Source: Mobilitalea sp. (GTDB lineage Bacteria > Bacillota_A > Clostridia > Lachnospirales > Lachnospiraceae). Taken from it: a DNA stretch of 11,085 nt. Made by a program: the position numbers and the translations under genes. Positions 6,364-11,085 of this stretch are shown in pieces. Location of the stretch: assembly GCA_029974875.1 (NCBI GenBank), contig JARKQP010000075.1, positions 1 through 11,085 on the forward strand. The letters are read 5' to 3'. How positions within the stretch are numbered: position 1 is the first letter of the stretch; each line of letters begins with the position of its first letter. The notes under the pieces are model-generated. The model worked only from the letters and a program-made list of their open reading frames with translations. It did no database searches and had not been told where the DNA came from.

Positions 6364-7155
6364 ATGGCAAGAAAAAATCAGAAAAAAGAAACTCCGCAGG
6401 GAAGGGGAAAACAGCAGAGCATAGAAAGCCAACAGAAAATAGAACCCAGGGGGAGATGGGGGAGCCAGGAGAAAAGGGTATACCAGGAATATCAGTTTAA
6501 TGAAAGGCTGCCCCACGGTATGGTTCAGACCCTGGTATATAATCTGGCCTCAGAAGACGGTAAGAACCTTGCAGAGCTGGAAAAAATGGCGGAAGAAACA
6601 CCCCATGACGCCCAGTTTAAAGAAATGGGCAGCATAAAAGAGGATATAGTGAAGATACTTGGTGTAATCGAATATTTTTCCGTAGAGCTTGGGGTGCCGG
6701 AACGCCAGGCATCCATTATGACAGATTATTATATCGGAAGGATAAAGCAGTGCACCACCCAGGTAGCCCTGGAAAAAATATTCTCCAGGGCTTATGGTGA
6801 CTACCGGAAATTATGTCTGGAATCAAAGTACAAACGGCCAAAGGATAAAATAAGGATATGTACCGAATATATTGAAACCCATACAGAGAGCCATTACGAT
6901 ATGAAGCTGTTAGCTGAGCAGGTAGGCTACAATCCATCCTATTTGAGCCAGAAGTTCAAAAAGGTAACCGGAATGACAATAACGGAATACGGCTTAAAAT
7001 GCCGTTTAAAGGAGGCGGATGTACTGCTGCGGCATACGGATGTGCCGATCAGTGAAATTGCTGCCATATTATGTTTTTCCAGCCAGAGCCATTTCCAGAA
7101 GGCCTTCAAGAAGCAGTATGGGATGACGCCAAGAAGCTGGAGGCTGCAGAAATAG
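6364..7155 (+). CDS. AraC family transcriptional regulator without a cupin sensor
   Basis: A 263-residue DNA-binding regulator. Residues 1-40 are rich in Lys, Gln and Arg and probably disordered. Residues 41-160 form a mostly helical region (for example IKEDIVKILGVIEYFSVELGVPERQASIMTD, split here by eye) with no cupin or response-regulator motif recognised. Residues 162-263 are the double helix-turn-helix domain: KLLAEQVGYNPSYLSQKFKK (181-200) is the first HTH, and ISEIAAILCFSSQSHFQKAF (229-248), followed by YGMTP, is the second. Cys237 replaces the Gly usual before Phe in the family pattern. It is divergent from the GH1 gene, so control of that gene is likely but not shown. The ligand, if any, cannot be predicted. 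Start ATG 6364 is chosen on its ribosome site; an 87-bp longer form from GTG 6277 is less likely. Confidence 0.88.
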   Translation: MARKNQKKETPQGRGKQQSIESQQKIEPRGRWGSQEKRVYQEYQFNERLPHGMVQTLVYNLASEDGKNLAELEKMAEETPHDAQFKEMGSIKEDIVKILGVIEYFSVELGVPERQASIMTDYYIGRIKQCTTQVALEKIFSRAYGDYRKLCLESKYKRPKDKIRICTEYIETHTESHYDMKLLAEQVGYNPSYLSQKFKKVTGMTITEYGLKCRLKEADVLLRHTDVPISEIAAILCFSSQSHFQKAFKKQYGMTPRSWRLQK

Positions 7156-7191
7156 GCGGGCTAGCCTACAGTTTATCCTTTATATACCCAT

Positions 7192-7225
7192 TATCTTAAA
7201 CGCTATATCTTAACTCTTATCTTAA
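7192..7225. repeat. Three short direct repeats between convergent regulator genes
   Basis: TATCTTAA occurs at 7192-7199, 7206-7213 and 7218-7225, the last overlapping the stop codon of the minus-strand regulator. The 66-bp gap between the two convergent genes has no clear hairpin plus T-run terminator. Confidence 0.5.
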
Positions 7226-8058
7226 CCAAGGCTTTCCCGTTTGTATCTGCCCGGGGAAATGCCTACGGTATGGGTAAATTGCTTTGTAAAGGAGTAGGTA
7301 TCACTGTAGCCTGTCAGGGCAGCAGTTTCCTTGATGGAGATGCCGGACAGCAGCATGAGCTTGGCATGCTTCATCCTTTGCCTCGTCCGGTACTGTGCCG
7401 GGGAGCTTCCCGTATATTTTCGGAATTGCTTCCTGAAGCTCTCATAGCTCATGCCGATTCTGGAGGCGATATCCTCTAAGGAAAGGGAGGAATCGATTTC
7501 CGAAGAAAGGTAGCGGCAGGCTTCTTCGATTGCGTCCTTCATGGAATCGGAAGTGGAGCTTTTTATTTGGGGCTGGAGAAGGTTCAGTACTAATTTCTGT
7601 GCCTTTAAGGAGAGAAAGGGCAGCTCTGTGTCATCGGCCATCTTCATTTGATCCAGTAAGCGGGAAAAGCCGGATAGGAGGCTGTCATCAACATCAGTCC
7701 TTACAACAGGTGAAGCAATGGGCAGCAGCTTTAAACTGCACAAATAATCATAGGTAGAACGGCCGAAGCTGATAAAGAATTCCAGCCAGCCTCCGTCCGG
7801 TGTTACCTCTGTGGAATGGACCAGCCCAGGGAGGCGCTGCACCACGGCTCCAGGTCCAAGGGGACACCTTTCCCCGTCCTCCCCGTAGTAAAAGCCGCTG
7901 CCGGATAACAATAAAAAGCAGCTGTAATAATCAATTGAAAAATTATACTGTGAATGCTCCTTCAAGGGCTTGGTCATATAACCGCAGGCAATAATTCCAT
8001 TTGTAAAATCACTGCCGATGCAGCGGTAAATAACATCCTTCTTCATCTCCAATACCAT
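7222..8058 (-). CDS. AraC family transcriptional regulator with N-terminal cupin sensor
   Basis: A 278-residue regulator read leftward. Residues about 40-105 form the AraC-type cupin sugar-binding domain (YSCFLLLSGSGFYYGE, LGPGAVVQRLPGLVHS, WLEFFISFG). Residues about 175-278 are the double helix-turn-helix domain, with LSLEDIASRIGMSYESFRKQF (192-212, quoted without its last residues elsewhere) as the first HTH and ISIKETAALTGYSDTYSFTK (240-259) as the second, ending in the usual G-I-S-P-G-R-Y. The start is ATG at 8056-8058, since GGAGG lies 7 nt upstream; the frame continues to 8097 but without a ribosome site. It diverges from the GH2 beta-galactosidase gene, the typical layout of a sugar-responsive activator next to its target. 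The effector is unknown, probably a galactoside or its breakdown product by context. Confidence 0.92.
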   Translation of the reverse strand: MVLEMKKDVIYRCIGSDFTNGIIACGYMTKPLKEHSQYNFSIDYYSCFLLLSGSGFYYGEDGERCPLGPGAVVQRLPGLVHSTEVTPDGGWLEFFISFGRSTYDYLCSLKLLPIASPVVRTDVDDSLLSGFSRLLDQMKMADDTELPFLSLKAQKLVLNLLQPQIKSSTSDSMKDAIEEACRYLSSEIDSSLSLEDIASRIGMSYESFRKQFRKYTGSSPAQYRTRQRMKHAKLMLLSGISIKETAALTGYSDTYSFTKQFTHTVGISPGRYKRESLG

Positions 8059-8065
8059 ATAAAAT

Positions 8066-8070
8066 CCTCC
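8066..8070 (-). promoter_or_regulatory. Ribosome binding site deciding the start of the second AraC gene
   Basis: GGAGG on the minus strand, 7 nt before the ATG at 8056-8058. It lies inside the longer open frame, which argues against the upstream start at 8097. Confidence 0.75.
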
Positions 8071-8122
8071 AAATATAATAAATAAATAGCCCAACAAACG
8101 GCTTTGTACTAAATACTAACGC

Positions 8123-8245
8123 GGTGAAAATGAGTGTCTATCCATCCATCTGGGCGCAGACCGGGACTCCCGTGATTGCCTGCACTTGGCAAGCATGGGA
8201 TGTTAAAGGCAAGCCCAGGTGGATGGATAGACACTCATTTTTACC
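8123..8245. repeat. 123-bp inverted-repeat element with 33-bp fully paired stem
   Basis: Positions 8123-8155 pair with 8213-8245: 33 consecutive pairs, 31 Watson-Crick and two G-T. The 57-nt centre can form two smaller hairpins, CGGG/CCCG (8162-8172) and TTGCC/GGCAA (8176-8192). No open frame is inside. It lies between divergent genes, so it is not a terminator for either. No clear target-site duplication was found; TAAC appears on both sides but at unequal distances. It could be a small non-autonomous mobile element (MITE-like), a structured RNA, or a cruciform-forming regulatory element. Confidence 0.85.
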
Positions 8246-8349
8246 TCATAACCTAATCCTCGCCCATTTAACGCTCGGATTATAACCTCAGCCATTCATG
8301 ACAGCGAACTAATCTCCCAAAATGGATAAAAGATTACCCAAATACAACA

Positions 8350-8378
8350 TTTATTATTCCTTAATAGTATTCTATAAT
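8350..8378 (+). promoter_or_regulatory. Candidate promoter for the GH2 beta-galactosidase gene
   Basis: A perfect TATAAT at 8373-8378 with a poor -35 (TTTATT at 8350-8355, 17-bp spacer). A good -10 with a weak -35 fits an activator-dependent promoter, in line with the divergent AraC gene. Transcription would start near 8385, about 80 nt before the ATG. Confidence 0.5.
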
Positions 8379-8407
8379 ATCATTAAAAATAAGACAATAG
8401 TTTATAA

Positions 8408-11085
<2,678 letters not shown>

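Noticed and set aside
8059..8097. Longer N-terminus of the second AraC protein (hydrophobic, signal-like)
   Set aside because: The GGAGG site lies inside this stretch and points to the start at 8058; the extra residues are translation of the leader.
8123..8245. Interpretation of the large inverted repeat as a transcription terminator
   Set aside because: Both flanking genes start here and read away from it, so neither ends at this site; an unannotated small RNA cannot be excluded.

Overview
The window looks like chromosomal DNA of a low-to-mid GC Firmicute, most likely a Clostridia member of the Lachnospiraceae type (Clostridium cluster XIVa). This rests on AGGAGG-type ribosome sites, a TTG start, Clostridia-style AraC regulators, a GH1/GH2 glycosidase repertoire, and the order mltG-like / trmR / U32 protease, which matches the yrrL-yrrM-yrrN/O block of Bacillus subtilis. 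The family-level assignment is inference; no rRNA or other marker is present.

Left part (1-4670, all + strand): an RNA-centred housekeeping block. It starts with ribonuclease J carrying an unusual N-terminal array of about ten 12-residue repeats. A long hairpin follows in a 100-bp gap. Next come a small membrane protein with the LysM-like domain of MltG but no catalytic domain, a TrmR-like tRNA wobble-uridine O-methyltransferase, and a U32-family TrhP-like protein thought to supply the 5-hydroxyuridine that TrmR methylates. A strong intrinsic terminator, with the last stop codon in its loop, closes the block.

Right part (4698-11085): two glycosidase/regulator pairs in mirror image. A GH1 beta-glycosidase (-) diverges from an AraC-family regulator without a recognisable sensor domain (+). 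A second AraC regulator with a cupin sensor (-) diverges from a GH2 LacZ-type beta-galactosidase (+), whose 3' end lies beyond the window. The two regulator genes converge. The two divergent intergenic regions (about 400 bp each) hold the probable promoters. One contains a pair of 14-nt direct repeats. The other contains a 123-bp inverted-repeat element with a fully paired 33-bp stem. The likely role of this part is induced breakdown of beta-linked glucosides or galactosides in the cytoplasm; no transporter gene is visible.

No tRNA, rRNA, CRISPR array, transposase gene or phage gene was found. The most unusual items are the RNase J repeat array and the 123-bp inverted-repeat element.
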